DNA of 64,000 bases from an uncultured SAR116 cluster alpha proteobacterium (GCA_902595145.1 CACJOU010000007.1:1-64000), one strand, 5' to 3'. Shown: positions 40,760 through 50,873, counted from the stretch's first letter. The notes: a model not told the origin generated them from the sequence alone. Numbers and translations are program-made.

Positions 40760-41784
40760 TTGAAGAATTAGAAATAATTTTAGAAACAACTTCTAAAATT
40801 TTACAAAAACACGTAAATCATAGTTTAAGACAAAACATAGTTTCTGAAAATACTGATATATTAAATTTGTGGAAAGATATTGAAAAAAATGGACTTCCAA
40901 AAATATCAGTTAAAGAAAAGTTTGGTGGTTATGAAATACCATTTTTTTCAATTTTACCTTTGATTAAAATTGTAAATAATCATGGAACTCCTTTACCCTT
41001 ATCTGAAACAATTTTATCAAATTATATATTATCTGAGTCAGATATAAATCCACCAAACGGTATAGTAACTTTTGCTAGTGACACAAAAAATTTACAAATT
41101 AAAAACAATATGATTTCTGGGGAGATTTTATCAGTACCATACCTTAACCTCACTAAAAATTTATTGATTGTTCATGAATTAAATAATGTCAAAAAAGCAA
41201 TTTTAATCAATGAAATTAATGGAGAAATTATACATGAAAAAAACTTTTTAGCTGAACCAAGGTACAATATCAAGGTAGAGGATTTAAATATTGCTGAAAT
41301 TAGACCCATTAAAAATAATATCGATTTCAATTTTTTAGGTGCAATTCTTAGATCTGCTCAAATGATCGGTGCAATGGAAAAGATACTTGATTTGTCAATA
41401 AATTATTGTTCAGAAAGAAAACAATTTGGCAGAGCTTTGTCAAAGTTTCAAGCTATACAACACCAAATTTCCGAAATGGCAGTTGAATTGTCAGCCTCGT
41501 CTGCAGCCCTATCAACAATTACCGAACTAGGATTAGTTGAAAAAAATTCTAACGATGCAGCAATATTAAAAATTAGAGCAGGTTTTGCAGCTGGGAAAAT
41601 TATAGCTATTTCGCATCAAGTTCATGGAGCAATTGGATTTACCAAGGAGTATGAATTATCTTATTTTACAAAAAATTTAAATAGTTGGAGAAATGACTTT
41701 GGAAATGAATCTTTTTGGGAGGAATTTTTAGGCAAAAGATTTCTTGAAAAAAATAATAAAAACTTATGGGAATATTTAACTTAA
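40756..41784 (+). CDS. Acyl-CoA dehydrogenase-like, second of a pair
   Basis: The 342-residue partner is shorter and more diverged at the N-terminus, where the middle domain is degenerate (ILSVPYLNLTKNLLIVHELN). The C-terminal helical domain is clear: INYCSERKQFGRALSKFQAI and GKIIAISHQVHGAIGFTKEY. This fits the non-identical subunit of a heteromeric ACAD. Start codon overlaps the upstream stop by 4 bp (translational coupling). It precedes an enoyl-CoA hydratase by 25 bp. Confidence 0.8.
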   Translation: MIEELEIILETTSKILQKHVNHSLRQNIVSENTDILNLWKDIEKNGLPKISVKEKFGGYEIPFFSILPLIKIVNNHGTPLPLSETILSNYILSESDINPPNGIVTFASDTKNLQIKNNMISGEILSVPYLNLTKNLLIVHELNNVKKAILINEINGEIIHEKNFLAEPRYNIKVEDLNIAEIRPIKNNIDFNFLGAILRSAQMIGAMEKILDLSINYCSERKQFGRALSKFQAIQHQISEMAVELSASSAALSTITELGLVEKNSNDAAILKIRAGFAAGKIIAISHQVHGAIGFTKEYELSYFTKNLNSWRNDFGNESFWEEFLGKRFLEKNNKNLWEYLT

Positions 41785-41809
41785 TTTCAAAGAAAACTTG
41801 AGGTGAGAA

Positions 41810-42607
41810 ATGTCAAAATCTGTTTTATATGAACAAGATGATAGAATTGTCAAAATTACACTTAATAGACCTGATACGAGAAATGCACTTTCAGGGGACA
41901 TTATAGAAGGCTTAGTAGAATATATACAAAAAGCTGATAAAGACAAAGATGTTGGGTGTGTTATTTTAACCGGAGCTGGAAAAAGTTTTTCTTCTGGTGG
42001 CAATCTTCAAGAAATAAAAGATATGACTACAAAAGATCAAATGACACAAGCACAACTTGAAAATTGGTACAGATTTGGTATTCAAAAAATTCCTTTAACC
42101 ATGAATTCTATTGATGTCCCTGTTATAGCAGCAGTTAACGGTCATGCTATAGGTGCAGGTAATGATCTTTGTACAATGTGTGATATCAGAATAGCTGGTG
42201 AGGATGCAAAATTTTCAGAGAGTTTTCTAAGAATAGGGATTATTCCAGGAGATGGAGGATCTTGGTTCCTGCCCAAAATAATTGGTTTGGCAAGAGCTAA
42301 TGAAATGATCCTAACTTGTGAAGTTCTAGATGCTAACAAAGCTCTAGATTGGGGTCTTGTTTCAAAAGTAGTACCCAACGAAAATTTGATAATTGAAGCT
42401 CAACAATTAGCCAAAAAAATTGCCGCCCAACCTCCAGAAGCATCCAGACGAGCCAAACGTTTATTAAGAATGTCACAAAACGTCCCTTTGCAAGATGCAT
42501 TAGAAATGGCCGCTAGCCAACAAAGCATGTTACAACAACTTGATGATCACAGAGAAGCAATAGACGCGCTACTAGAAAAGAGAAAACCTAATTATAAAAA
42601 CTCATGA
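41810..42607 (+). CDS. Enoyl-CoA hydratase/isomerase family protein
   Basis: A crotonase-fold protein of 265 residues that hydrates the double bond made by the preceding dehydrogenase pair. Motifs are ILTGAGKSFSSGGNLQEIKD (oxyanion hole), AVNGHAIGAGNDLCTMCDIR, SFLRIGIIPGDGGSWFLPKI (one Glu position is Asp) and the C-terminal ALLEKRKPNYKN. GAGG precedes the ATG. A second, different crotonase lies at 61497. Confidence 0.87.
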   Translation: MSKSVLYEQDDRIVKITLNRPDTRNALSGDIIEGLVEYIQKADKDKDVGCVILTGAGKSFSSGGNLQEIKDMTTKDQMTQAQLENWYRFGIQKIPLTMNSIDVPVIAAVNGHAIGAGNDLCTMCDIRIAGEDAKFSESFLRIGIIPGDGGSWFLPKIIGLARANEMILTCEVLDANKALDWGLVSKVVPNENLIIEAQQLAKKIAAQPPEASRRAKRLLRMSQNVPLQDALEMAASQQSMLQQLDDHREAIDALLEKRKPNYKNS

Positions 42608-42649
42608 TACAATTAAAATATTAATATTTAGAATCATCAAAAATATTTT

Positions 42650-43816
42650 TTAGCGTAATCTTTCTAAAATTGACACATAATTTGCAACAGAAGCACCACC
42701 CATATTAAATATACCAGCTAAATTTGCTTTATTGATTTGCATATCTCCAGCTTCTCCAGTCAATTGCATTGCAGACATTACATGTTGAGATACTCCAGTT
42801 GCACCAACGGGATGCCCTTTTGACTTCAGTCCTCCAGAGGGATTTATGGGTAATTTACCAGTCTTCTGAACCCAACCCTCTTCAAGAGCTTTATAACCCT
42901 CACCTATTCTAGTTAAGCCCATTGCTTCATACTCAATAAGTTCGGCGATTGTAAAACAGTCGTGAGTTTCAACAAAAGATAAATCGTCAAGAGTTATCTT
43001 AGCATCTGAAAGAGCATGGTGCCAAGCTTGACGCGCACCTTCAAATTCAGTTTTTTCTCTCTTACTAAGTGGAAGAATATCATTAACATGCCTTCTTGCT
43101 CTAAATGCAATAGCCCTTTTTGCAGAAAGCGACAAATCAAAATCTTGTATTATTAGTGCCGCCGCCCCGTCAGATACCATAGAACAATCGGTTCTTCTTA
43201 AAGGTTCAGCAACATAAGGATTTTTTTCTGAAATAGAATTACAAAATTCAAAACCTAGATTTTTTTGCATATGTGCTAATGGGTTTGAACAACCATTTTC
43301 ATGATTTTTAGCTGCAATTTTTGCTAATATATCAGATTTATCACCAAATTTTTGAAAATAAGACTTAGCAATAGATGCAAAAACTCCAGTGAATCCACCT
43401 TTTGTATTACCTTCTTCAGGTCTGTAACTTGCACCTAATAAAATATCGCCAACTTTTTCAGAAGATACATCAGTCATTTTTTCTACACCTACTACTAGAG
43501 TAGTTTTTGCTTTTTTTGCTTCAATTGCATTCATTGCGGTATGTATGGCAGCAGAACCGGTAGCGCATGCATTTTCAACTCTCATCGCGGGTACGTGTCT
43601 TAAATCAGATTGTGAAACAGCAGGTAATGCACCATGGAAATCTTGTTTTTGAAAGCCATTATTGAATGTTCCAACAAAAATAGCATCTATTTCTTTAGCA
43701 GAAATTTCTGCATGCTCGATAGCTTTTTCAACAACGTCTGCGATCATATTTTCAGAAGTTTGTTCTAAATTTACACCAAACTTGCTGTGAGACCATCCAG
43801 TTATACAAGCTGTCAT
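42650..43816 (-). CDS. Thiolase-family acetyl-CoA acetyltransferase (SCP-x/lipid-transfer type)
   Basis: The 388-residue protein starts at ATG 43816 with GGAGG five bases upstream. The nucleophilic Cys is in MRVENACATGSAAIHTAMNA, the second-half His in FVETHDCFTIAELIEYEAMG, and the tail reads NPSGGLKSKGHPVGATGVSQ. This is the SCP-x-like thiolase subtype, associated with branched or ring-acid catabolism rather than straight-chain FadA. It follows the alpha/beta hydrolase gene on the same strand. Confidence 0.86.
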   Translation of the reverse strand: MTACITGWSHSKFGVNLEQTSENMIADVVEKAIEHAEISAKEIDAIFVGTFNNGFQKQDFHGALPAVSQSDLRHVPAMRVENACATGSAAIHTAMNAIEAKKAKTTLVVGVEKMTDVSSEKVGDILLGASYRPEEGNTKGGFTGVFASIAKSYFQKFGDKSDILAKIAAKNHENGCSNPLAHMQKNLGFEFCNSISEKNPYVAEPLRRTDCSMVSDGAAALIIQDFDLSLSAKRAIAFRARRHVNDILPLSKREKTEFEGARQAWHHALSDAKITLDDLSFVETHDCFTIAELIEYEAMGLTRIGEGYKALEEGWVQKTGKLPINPSGGLKSKGHPVGATGVSQHVMSAMQLTGEAGDMQINKANLAGIFNMGGASVANYVSILERLR

Positions 43817-43838
43817 TTTAACCTCCAATGTTAATATT

Positions 43839-44561
43839 TTAGTTACAAATTTTCATAAGTAAATTTAAAGTTTCTTTTGGATGAGTTAACATAGCATCAT
43901 GTCCTGCATTTAGTTCAAAAATTGGCCATTTCAATTTACGTACTACTTTTCTAGAACTTTCAAGACTTTTATAAACAGGATCATTACAAAATATGTAGAA
44001 TAAAGGAATACCGTTTCCTATTTCATTTTTAATTGTAAGCTTTGACTGATATGTACTAAGTGGATGTGGTGTTAATTTCTCTTCAAGTAATAATGATTTT
44101 TTTACGTCAAATACTCCAAATGCGTCTGCACTTGGAGCTGGGATTGATATACCATTTCCAAATCTTTTTGCTAATTCAATTCTCTGTTTAACTAATTCTT
44201 TCGGAGCAATATCAAAAGGTTTTTGACCATCTTTTAAAATTACAGCATCAAAGTAAATTAATTTTTGTATCCTATCTTTTAATTTATCTGCAACTCCACT
44301 TATTACACTTCCAGCAAAACTGTGACCGACAAGTATAATGTTATTAAGATTTTCAAAAATAATATGATTAACTACATCCTCAATGAACGTATCAATTGTG
44401 ATTTTAGATGATAATAAATGCTTTTTTTCGCCTAGACCGGTTAAAGTAGGCGTTGACACACTGTACCCTTGATAGCTCAATATTTCTGATATTTCATTCC
44501 AAACCCATCCTCCATGCCAAGCTCCGTGAATTAGTAAGAAATGAGGTTTATTATTTTTCAT
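43839..44561 (-). CDS. Alpha/beta hydrolase (EstC/methylsalicylate-esterase-like)
   Basis: A 240-residue hydrolase with LIHGAWHGGWVWNEI at the N-terminus, nucleophile elbow VGHSFAGSV (Ser), and a catalytic His in NAGHDAMLTHP. The 'HGAWHGGW' opening is typical of plant methyl-esterase-like and bacterial EstC-like enzymes, which hydrolyse small esters. It is adjacent to the thiolase and could release an ester substrate for the CoA pathway. No signal peptide. Confidence 0.83.
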   Translation of the reverse strand: MKNNKPHFLLIHGAWHGGWVWNEISEILSYQGYSVSTPTLTGLGEKKHLLSSKITIDTFIEDVVNHIIFENLNNIILVGHSFAGSVISGVADKLKDRIQKLIYFDAVILKDGQKPFDIAPKELVKQRIELAKRFGNGISIPAPSADAFGVFDVKKSLLLEEKLTPHPLSTYQSKLTIKNEIGNGIPLFYIFCNDPVYKSLESSRKVVRKLKWPIFELNAGHDAMLTHPKETLNLLMKICN

Positions 44562-44657
44562 ATTTGTCTCTTTGTATTTTATTATAAGATGACTATATGT
44601 ATCGAATAAAGTATATTGGTCAAAAATTCAATTGTAAGAATAAAAGCATATCCAATG

Positions 44658-45353
44658 ACAAATTTAAATGTAGCTATTTTCGGATGCTCTGGTGCAATTG
44701 GAAAGGCACTATGCATTGAATATATAAATAAACCAAATATTGATAATATTATCGCATATTCAAGATCAGGTGAAGAATTTGAAAATAATCAAATAAAATC
44801 AATAAAAGTTGATTATTGCAACGAACAAAGCCTAGCTGAAGCCGCTTCCTCTCTACAAATTAAATTGGATATAATTATAGTTGCTATTGGTGCTTTAGAT
44901 AATCCAGAAAAATCAATCAGAGATTTATCTACTGAAAAATTTTTAGATATGTTTAATGCTAATACTATACCAACTGCATTGATTGCTAAATACTATTTAC
45001 CTTGCCTCTACAGGGATAGGATAACTAAATTTGCATCAATTTCTGCGCGAGTTGGAAGCATTCAGGACAATGAACTTGGTGGTTGGTATTCATATAGAGC
45101 TTCAAAATCAGCCTTAAATATGATTTTAAAAGGTTTATCAATTGAACAACAAAGATTAAATCACGACAGTATTATTTTTGGGCTTCATCCAGGCACTGTA
45201 GATTCAAAATTGTCGAGACCATTTCAGAAAAAGAATAAGGAGTATTTCTCTCCAGAATTTTCAGCTAAGAAATTAGTTAACGTTATTGATGCGAAAACAG
45301 TAGATGATAACGGCAAAATATTTGCTTGGGACAACACAATAATTCCCTACTAA
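44658..45353 (+). CDS. Short-chain dehydrogenase (C-factor-like)
   Basis: From ATG 44658 the 231-residue protein starts LNVAIFGCSGAIGKALCIEY, an SDR nucleotide motif. The active-site region has ISARVGSIQDNELGGWYSYR with ASKSALNM (Tyr-x-x-x-Lys present), and then LHPGTVDSKLSRPF. The Gly-Cys-Ser-Gly pattern and overall length match the CsgA-like subgroup of SDRs. Its stop overlaps by 4 bp with the convergent membrane gene. Substrate not known. Confidence 0.8.
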   Translation, partial: TNLNVAIFGCSGAIGKALCIEYINKPNIDNIIAYSRSGEEFENNQIKSIKVDYCNEQSLAEAASSLQIKLDIIIVAIGALDNPEKSIRDLSTEKFLDMFNANTIPTALIAKYYLPCLYRDRITKFASISARVGSIQDNELGGWYSYRASKSALNMILKGLSIEQQRLNHDSIIFGLHPGTVDSKLSRPFQKKNKEYFSPEFSAKKLVNVIDAKTVDDNGKIFAWDNTIIPY

Positions 45354-46321
45354 GAATTTGGTTTGTATTCTGGGATATTATAATTTGTAAGATGTTTTTG
45401 CCAAAATTCCTTAGTAAAATGCGCACCCAACCTCATAAACACGTAAACGATGCACAATGTAAGTACGGCTCTTAGAAACAAAGTTATAATTATGTTTGAT
45501 CCTATTAATGATATGACCGCAGTATCTTCAATAATGCTGTGAAGCATTCCTACTAAAACTAATACACCAAACACGTCTTTGTAGTGAAGTTTTCCAGTTT
45601 TCACTTCTTTAATTAAAAGACCAGCTCCAAAGCCTATACCTAATGTTACTCCTACAACGGCTATTGTTGACGCTTTTTCGCCAACACCAAGAAAATTTAA
45701 AAATGGTTTTAAGGCTTTTTCTATTAGTTTCTCAACACCAATATATTTTAAAAAATCTAAAATAATGACAAGTGCAACTATAATAATGAAAATCATTCCA
45801 AGACCTTTTAATTGAGAAATTCCCCAACTTAAAAGGTCGGGCGCACTCTCAAGACTTGGTAATAAAACAGTAGCAGGATAATTCATATATCCTGTTAATT
45901 CAAAAAACAAATTCAAAAAATAACATGATAATATCCCCAAACCTAATCTAATAAATATCATAGCACGTGCTCTAACACCTGCTTTTCGGCAAATAATAAC
46001 TTCTATTGGTAAAGAATGCGTAAATAAAATAAGAAGCCCAAGAACACTTGCTTGAGCAGCAGTAAATGGCATATCAGCTGGAAGTCCTGAGAAAACTATT
46101 AAACCAGCATAAGGACTAGTTAACATTGAAGTGGTAAAAACTAATGAAATAGCTTCTGGTAATCCTAACAAAAACATTAAAGGTGCAAACATCTTGTTTA
46201 AAATTTCAACAAAACCTATTTCATCTAGTATTTTTACTACTATCAAAGTAGGAATCATTACGATGAATAACTCATAAGTAATTTCAAAACTTGATTTTGT
46301 AAGTTCTTTTATTTTATTCAT
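45350..46321 (-). CDS. Nucleoside-recognition (Gate) domain membrane protein, YjiH-like
   Basis: A 323-residue polytopic inner-membrane protein with about eight spans. It has two Gate-type halves (SLVFTTSMLTSPYAGLIVFS near the N-terminus; GVTLGIGFGAGLLIKEVKTG and GMLHSIIEDTAVISLIGSNI near the C-terminus). The family is related to spore-maturation SpmA/B and NupC gate domains. Its substrate in this context is unknown. It sits 14 bp after an MFS carrier gene, so the two may work on the same compound. Confidence 0.75.
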   Translation of the reverse strand: MNKIKELTKSSFEITYELFIVMIPTLIVVKILDEIGFVEILNKMFAPLMFLLGLPEAISLVFTTSMLTSPYAGLIVFSGLPADMPFTAAQASVLGLLILFTHSLPIEVIICRKAGVRARAMIFIRLGLGILSCYFLNLFFELTGYMNYPATVLLPSLESAPDLLSWGISQLKGLGMIFIIIVALVIILDFLKYIGVEKLIEKALKPFLNFLGVGEKASTIAVVGVTLGIGFGAGLLIKEVKTGKLHYKDVFGVLVLVGMLHSIIEDTAVISLIGSNIIITLFLRAVLTLCIVYVFMRLGAHFTKEFWQKHLTNYNIPEYKPNS

Positions 46322-46335
46322 ATAAAACTCTTCAA

Positions 46336-47577
46336 TTAACTGTAGATAAATCTATCCTTTTGGAAGTAAACTTTCCACATAATAAATGTGACAATGAGGA
46401 GATTTGTTAAATTCCAAAATATGCCATTAACAAATGCAAGTTTATAAGATTGAGTAAGATCAAATATTTCTCCAGACATCCAACCACCTAACCCCATACC
46501 TACGATAGTTCCCATTATAACCAAGCCTACTCTTTCTCCAACTTCTTCAATTGGGAGATATTTTCTAACTATCATTGCATATGCTGGAACAATCCCACCT
46601 TGAGATAAACCAAACATCAAAGACACAATGAATAGTGACAACTGACTATCAAATGGCAAGAAAAAAACTAAAGAAAACATTTGTAATAATGATCCAATGA
46701 GAATGGTATATATTGGGCCAATTTTGTCAGATAAAAATCCAAAACCAATCCTACTTATCATTCCAGACAATAGCATTACAGATAAGATTTGAGCTCCAAC
46801 ATTTAGACCAAAGCCTCTCTCAACACATAAAGCAACAATATGAACTTGAGGCATTGCCATCGCAAGACAACAACCAATACCAGCTAATACTAACAAAATT
46901 TGTAATGTTTTAGGTGATAGATTCTTGATAGTATTATTTTCATTATTAAAATTAATTTCTTGGTTATTCGAAGTAACAATATTATTTTTCAAAATTAATG
47001 AAATTGGTAAGATGATTACCAAACAGATTATTGCAATATAAAAATAGACTTCTTTCCAGTTACTAAACTCTAGCAAATGACTAATAAAGAGTGGCCACAA
47101 ACCACCTGCTACGTAATTAGCGCTAGCAACTATAGCTACTGCTAGTCCTCTATGTTTTTCAAAAAAATTTCCAATATCCGCCATAGAGGGACCAAAAAAA
47201 GTTGATGCAGCTGTACCCATAAAAACTTGCAAAACCAATAAATGCCAAAATTCATTGGAAATCATTGCTACTAAATAGGATGATGAAAGGAGAATAACTC
47301 CAACAATAATTGGAAATTTAAGCCCAAATTTATCTACTACTTTTCCAATTAAAAAATTACCTAATCCAAAACCAACCATAGTAGTAGCATAAAGCAAACT
47401 TGCCTTACCTCTATCAATAGCAAATTCAGTTTCTAATGCTGGCATTACAACTACAACGGACCACATACCTACAATACCTACAACACCAACAATAAATAAA
47501 AGAATTAATCTAATCCAAGAACTTATACTGTCATACTCAATATCAGAAATGAGATTTTTGTTTTGTGCCTGAACCAT
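46336..47577 (-). CDS. MFS transporter (monocarboxylate/oxalate-formate-like)
   Basis: A 413-residue 12-span major facilitator. The loop 2-3 motif is GKVVDKFGLKFPIIVGV, and the second half has RIGFGFLSDKIGPIYTILIG. Family resemblance is to OFA/monocarboxylate-type carriers, which import small organic acids. Located between the CoA-transferase and the Gate-domain protein on the minus strand, it is a good candidate for substrate uptake in the CoA cassette. Assignment to a substrate is inference. Confidence 0.82.
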   Translation of the reverse strand: MVQAQNKNLISDIEYDSISSWIRLILLFIVGVVGIVGMWSVVVVMPALETEFAIDRGKASLLYATTMVGFGLGNFLIGKVVDKFGLKFPIIVGVILLSSSYLVAMISNEFWHLLVLQVFMGTAASTFFGPSMADIGNFFEKHRGLAVAIVASANYVAGGLWPLFISHLLEFSNWKEVYFYIAIICLVIILPISLILKNNIVTSNNQEINFNNENNTIKNLSPKTLQILLVLAGIGCCLAMAMPQVHIVALCVERGFGLNVGAQILSVMLLSGMISRIGFGFLSDKIGPIYTILIGSLLQMFSLVFFLPFDSQLSLFIVSLMFGLSQGGIVPAYAMIVRKYLPIEEVGERVGLVIMGTIVGMGLGGWMSGEIFDLTQSYKLAFVNGIFWNLTNLLIVTFIMWKVYFQKDRFIYS

Positions 47578-47598
47578 AAATTCTTTTAGAATAATTTA

Positions 47599-48816
47599 TT
47601 AAATTATCTCATTATCTTTTAGATTTTTTATCTCAGTTTCACTTAGACCAATTTCTTCATACAAAATTTCATCTGTATGTTCTCCAAGTAAAGGAGGTGG
47701 CATTCTATAACTTGGTGGTGTTTCATGCATTTTAATTGGGTTTGCTATTAATTTTAGAGGAGATTTGCCTGTTTTTTTATGATCCATATTCACTATCATT
47801 TCTCTAGCTTTAACATGCGGGTCTGAGAAAACTTGACTTAAAGTATTAATTGGACCACATCCAATTTTTTCTTTCTCTAACTCTTCTAGCCACCACTCGG
47901 ATGTGTGTTTCTTGGTAATTTCATTTAAAACATTAGTAACAAATTCTCTGTTTGATACTCTGTCCGCGTTGGTTTTGAATTTTGGATCATTAATTAACTT
48001 TTCTTCTCCAGCTAATTTACAAAATCTCTCAAAAGTTGGGTCATTTCCAACTGAAAGGACTATATATCCATCAGATGTAGGCATGACTTGATAAGGAACA
48101 ATATTAGGATGCTGATTGCCAAGTCTTTCAGGATTTTTGTCTGTAGACAAATAATTCATTCCTTGATTAGCAAGCCATGCAACATGTGTGTCTAACATAC
48201 CAATATCAATAAATTGACCCTCTCCAGTTTGAATTTGATGTCTAACAGCTGCAAGAATTCCTACTGATGCAAACATTCCTGCCATCAAGTCTCCAATAGG
48301 AACTCCAACTTTCATAGGCTCCCCACTAGGTTCTCCAGTAAGAGCCATGACACCGCCCATTGCTTGAATTAAACCATCATAGCCTGGTCTAGATGCATAA
48401 GGACCAGTCTGTCCAAAACCAGTGATAGAACAATATATTAATCTAGGAAACTCCGTCTTTAAATCGTTATAACCAAGTCCATACTTTTCTAATGTACCTG
48501 TTTTAAAATTTTCTACTAATATGTCACAATCTTTAAGTAGTTTCTTTATTAAATCCTGCCCTTCTTTTTTACTAAGATTGACAGTTATTGATTTTTTATT
48601 CCTGTTTGCTCCACAATAATACGCACTTAAATCCGTCTCTTCTCCGTTTTCATCTTTTACAAATGGTGGAGCAAATCCTCTGGTATCATCTCCTCCTCCT
48701 GGCCTTTCAACTTTAATTATCTCTGCACCAAGATCACCAAGCATTTGGGTGCAATAAGGCCCTGCTAAAACTCTTGTTAGATCTAATACCTTTATTCCGT
48801 CTAATGAATTTTTCAT
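47599..48816 (-). CDS. Class III CoA-transferase (CaiB/BaiF family)
   Basis: The 405-residue enzyme has the family N-terminus ILDLTRVLAGPYCTQMLGDL-like (here VLDLTRVLAGPYCTQMLGDL), then GAEIIKVERPGGGDDTRGFA. The catalytic Asp lies near GQFIDIGMLDTHVAWLANQG, and a C-terminal segment reads PSYRMPPPLLGEHTDEILYE. It transfers CoA between carboxylic acids, and can activate an imported acid without ATP. It is co-oriented with the MFS carrier (21 bp downstream). Confidence 0.88.
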   Translation of the reverse strand: MKNSLDGIKVLDLTRVLAGPYCTQMLGDLGAEIIKVERPGGGDDTRGFAPPFVKDENGEETDLSAYYCGANRNKKSITVNLSKKEGQDLIKKLLKDCDILVENFKTGTLEKYGLGYNDLKTEFPRLIYCSITGFGQTGPYASRPGYDGLIQAMGGVMALTGEPSGEPMKVGVPIGDLMAGMFASVGILAAVRHQIQTGEGQFIDIGMLDTHVAWLANQGMNYLSTDKNPERLGNQHPNIVPYQVMPTSDGYIVLSVGNDPTFERFCKLAGEEKLINDPKFKTNADRVSNREFVTNVLNEITKKHTSEWWLEELEKEKIGCGPINTLSQVFSDPHVKAREMIVNMDHKKTGKSPLKLIANPIKMHETPPSYRMPPPLLGEHTDEILYEEIGLSETEIKNLKDNEII

Positions 48817-48986
48817 AATGTATCTCTTAATGTTTAATCTATATGTTAGTAGAAAAATATACGGTAAAAACCCTATATTTTCATTTTTAAAATTTTATTT
48901 TAGATTTGCTAGATCTAATTTAGATTTAATGTATATTCTTAACATCTTAAATAAAAATTACCACGATAATTCTTGACGAGCAATAA

Positions 48987-50000
48987 ATGACGAAACTAGA
49001 AATTGATAAACCTAAATTTGGTGAATTAACCCAAATCGCTTCTGATTTATATTGGATACATTTTGAGCTTCCTTTTAGATTAAACCATGTAAATTTATTC
49101 TTAATGGATACTCCAAAGGGATTGTTAATTTTAGATGCTGGCCTAAAATCTGAACATTCTGAAGAACATTGGGAAGCGCTTATAAATGGTCCATTAAAAT
49201 CTAAAAGATTTGCGGGTTTATTAATTACACATTATCACCCTGATCATATTGGAATGGCAGGCTGGCTTCAAAAAAAATTAGATATTAAATGTTTTACAAC
49301 AGCAAAAGAATTATTCACTGCCAATACTTTTAGATCAATGCCAGATGATGAATATGCAAAAATATTTCGTAATGTTTTTGTAAGAGCTGGAATGAGTGAA
49401 GAAGATATTATTGCTAAAGGCCCAGCAACAAGGCTATACAAAAATAGGGTGTATGAACTACCTGAGTTTGAAATCATTAAAGCTGGATACGAAATTGAGT
49501 CTAATGATGGATTATGGATAGCTAGGACAGACTCTGGTCACTCACCTGAACATATTTCTTTAATAGATCATAAAAGAAAGTTATATCTTTCAGGAGATTT
49601 TTTGTTACCTAGGATTTCACCAAACATTTCTGATAATTTTTTTGACCCATTAGATGATAGATTAGGTGGTTATTTTAAATATCTAAATGAAATATCAACC
49701 ATGGAACCAGATACAAAAGTATTTCCTTGTCATGATTGGCCATTTACAAATGGTGATCAACGAGCGAAAGACTTAATTAAACATCATAATCATAGATTAA
49801 GTTTAATATTAGATGCCCTTAATGAAAAAGATATAACTATTATGGATTCTATTGAAATTATTTTTGATAGAAAAATTGGTGATGAACAAATGCACTTTGC
49901 AATTGGAGAAGCAAGAGCTCATCTAATCCACCTAGATGTAACCGATCAAGCCAAAAGTAAAGTTGATGAGCGCGGAACAGTTCATTATTCTAAAATATGA
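48987..50000 (+). CDS. MBL-fold metallo-hydrolase
   Basis: A 337-residue metallo-beta-lactamase-fold hydrolase. The metal motif is LLITHYHPDHIGMAGWL (HxHxDH), and a further His is in DSGHSPEHISLIDHKRKLYL, with YLSGDFLLPRISP and FPCHDWPF at the expected positions. The extra C-terminal helical part of about 100 residues is of the glyoxalase-II/acyl-lactonase-like subgroup. It stands just before the urease operon but is separated by 54 bp, so a functional link is unclear. A thioesterase or glyoxalase-like role is possible. Confidence 0.82.
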   Translation: MTKLEIDKPKFGELTQIASDLYWIHFELPFRLNHVNLFLMDTPKGLLILDAGLKSEHSEEHWEALINGPLKSKRFAGLLITHYHPDHIGMAGWLQKKLDIKCFTTAKELFTANTFRSMPDDEYAKIFRNVFVRAGMSEEDIIAKGPATRLYKNRVYELPEFEIIKAGYEIESNDGLWIARTDSGHSPEHISLIDHKRKLYLSGDFLLPRISPNISDNFFDPLDDRLGGYFKYLNEISTMEPDTKVFPCHDWPFTNGDQRAKDLIKHHNHRLSLILDALNEKDITIMDSIEIIFDRKIGDEQMHFAIGEARAHLIHLDVTDQAKSKVDERGTVHYSKI

Positions 50001-50054
50001 TTATAAAGAAATTTAAAATATAATAAAAAACTAGCGAAAGGTATCAACATATTA

Positions 50055-50864
50055 ATGTTAAATAAAAAAACAACCTTTCAAAGAGCTTGCGGTAATATAA
50101 ATGTTAAAATAAATAATAATGAAATAAATCGCTTCTATCAATCAGGTTCTGCGAAAGTATTTTACCCTAAATCTTCTCAAAAGTTTAAAGAATTAGTTTT
50201 AGTCAACACTGCTGGTGGAATTACAAGTGGTGATAAATTTTCTTATGATTTTGAAATTGTAAATAAATCCAAAATTTTTTTAACTACGCAAACTGCAGAA
50301 AGAGCTTATAAGGGATTTAATGAAAAGGCTAAAATTAAAATTTCATTGACAGTAGATGAAACAAGTAATCTTTTTTGGATACCACAAGAATTAATTTTAT
50401 TTAACAATTGTAATTTTGATAGAAACATTGAAGTAAATTTAAATCCTAATTCAAATTTTTTATTAGCTGAAACCACAATATTTGGAAGAACAGCTATGGG
50501 TGAATATCTTGAAAAGGGTTATTTCAATGATAATTGGAGAATAAATGTAAATAAAAATTTGATTCACGCTGAAGCATTAAATTTAAATGGAGATATTAGA
50601 GAAACTCTATCAAATATTGCTTCAGCTAAGGATGGAGTTGCAATATCTAATATTTTTATCTACGGAAAAAAACTATTATCCTATGAGAATACTTTACCTG
50701 AAATTCTAAAAAACTCAGAAACAGTCTTGTTGTCTCATTCTATATGGAATGATAAAATTTTAGTCAGAATGGTTGCCAAAGATGCATATGATTTGAAATT
50801 AATGCAAAAAAATCTAATATTGTTATTTGCTGATAATAACATTCCAAAAGTATGGAACAGTTAG
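50055..50864 (+). CDS. ureD: Urease accessory protein UreD
   Basis: UreD (UreH) is the scaffold that joins UreF and UreG on apo-urease for nickel insertion. The 269-residue protein shows the family pattern ELVLVNTAGGITSGDKFSYD, then FLTTQTAERAYKGF, and ETTIFGRTAMGEYLEKGYFN. It opens the ureD-A-B-C-E-F-G operon, all on the plus strand with gaps of 11 bp or less. No nickel or urea transporter is adjacent. Confidence 0.92.
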   Translation: MLNKKTTFQRACGNINVKINNNEINRFYQSGSAKVFYPKSSQKFKELVLVNTAGGITSGDKFSYDFEIVNKSKIFLTTQTAERAYKGFNEKAKIKISLTVDETSNLFWIPQELILFNNCNFDRNIEVNLNPNSNFLLAETTIFGRTAMGEYLEKGYFNDNWRINVNKNLIHAEALNLNGDIRETLSNIASAKDGVAISNIFIYGKKLLSYENTLPEILKNSETVLLSHSIWNDKILVRMVAKDAYDLKLMQKNLILLFADNNIPKVWNS

Positions 50865-50873
50865 GGAGAGGAC

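Noticed and set aside
48817-48986. 170-bp gap between the divergent CoA-transferase and MBL-hydrolase genes
   Set aside because: Probably holds both promoters, but no hexamer pair or operator is convincing.
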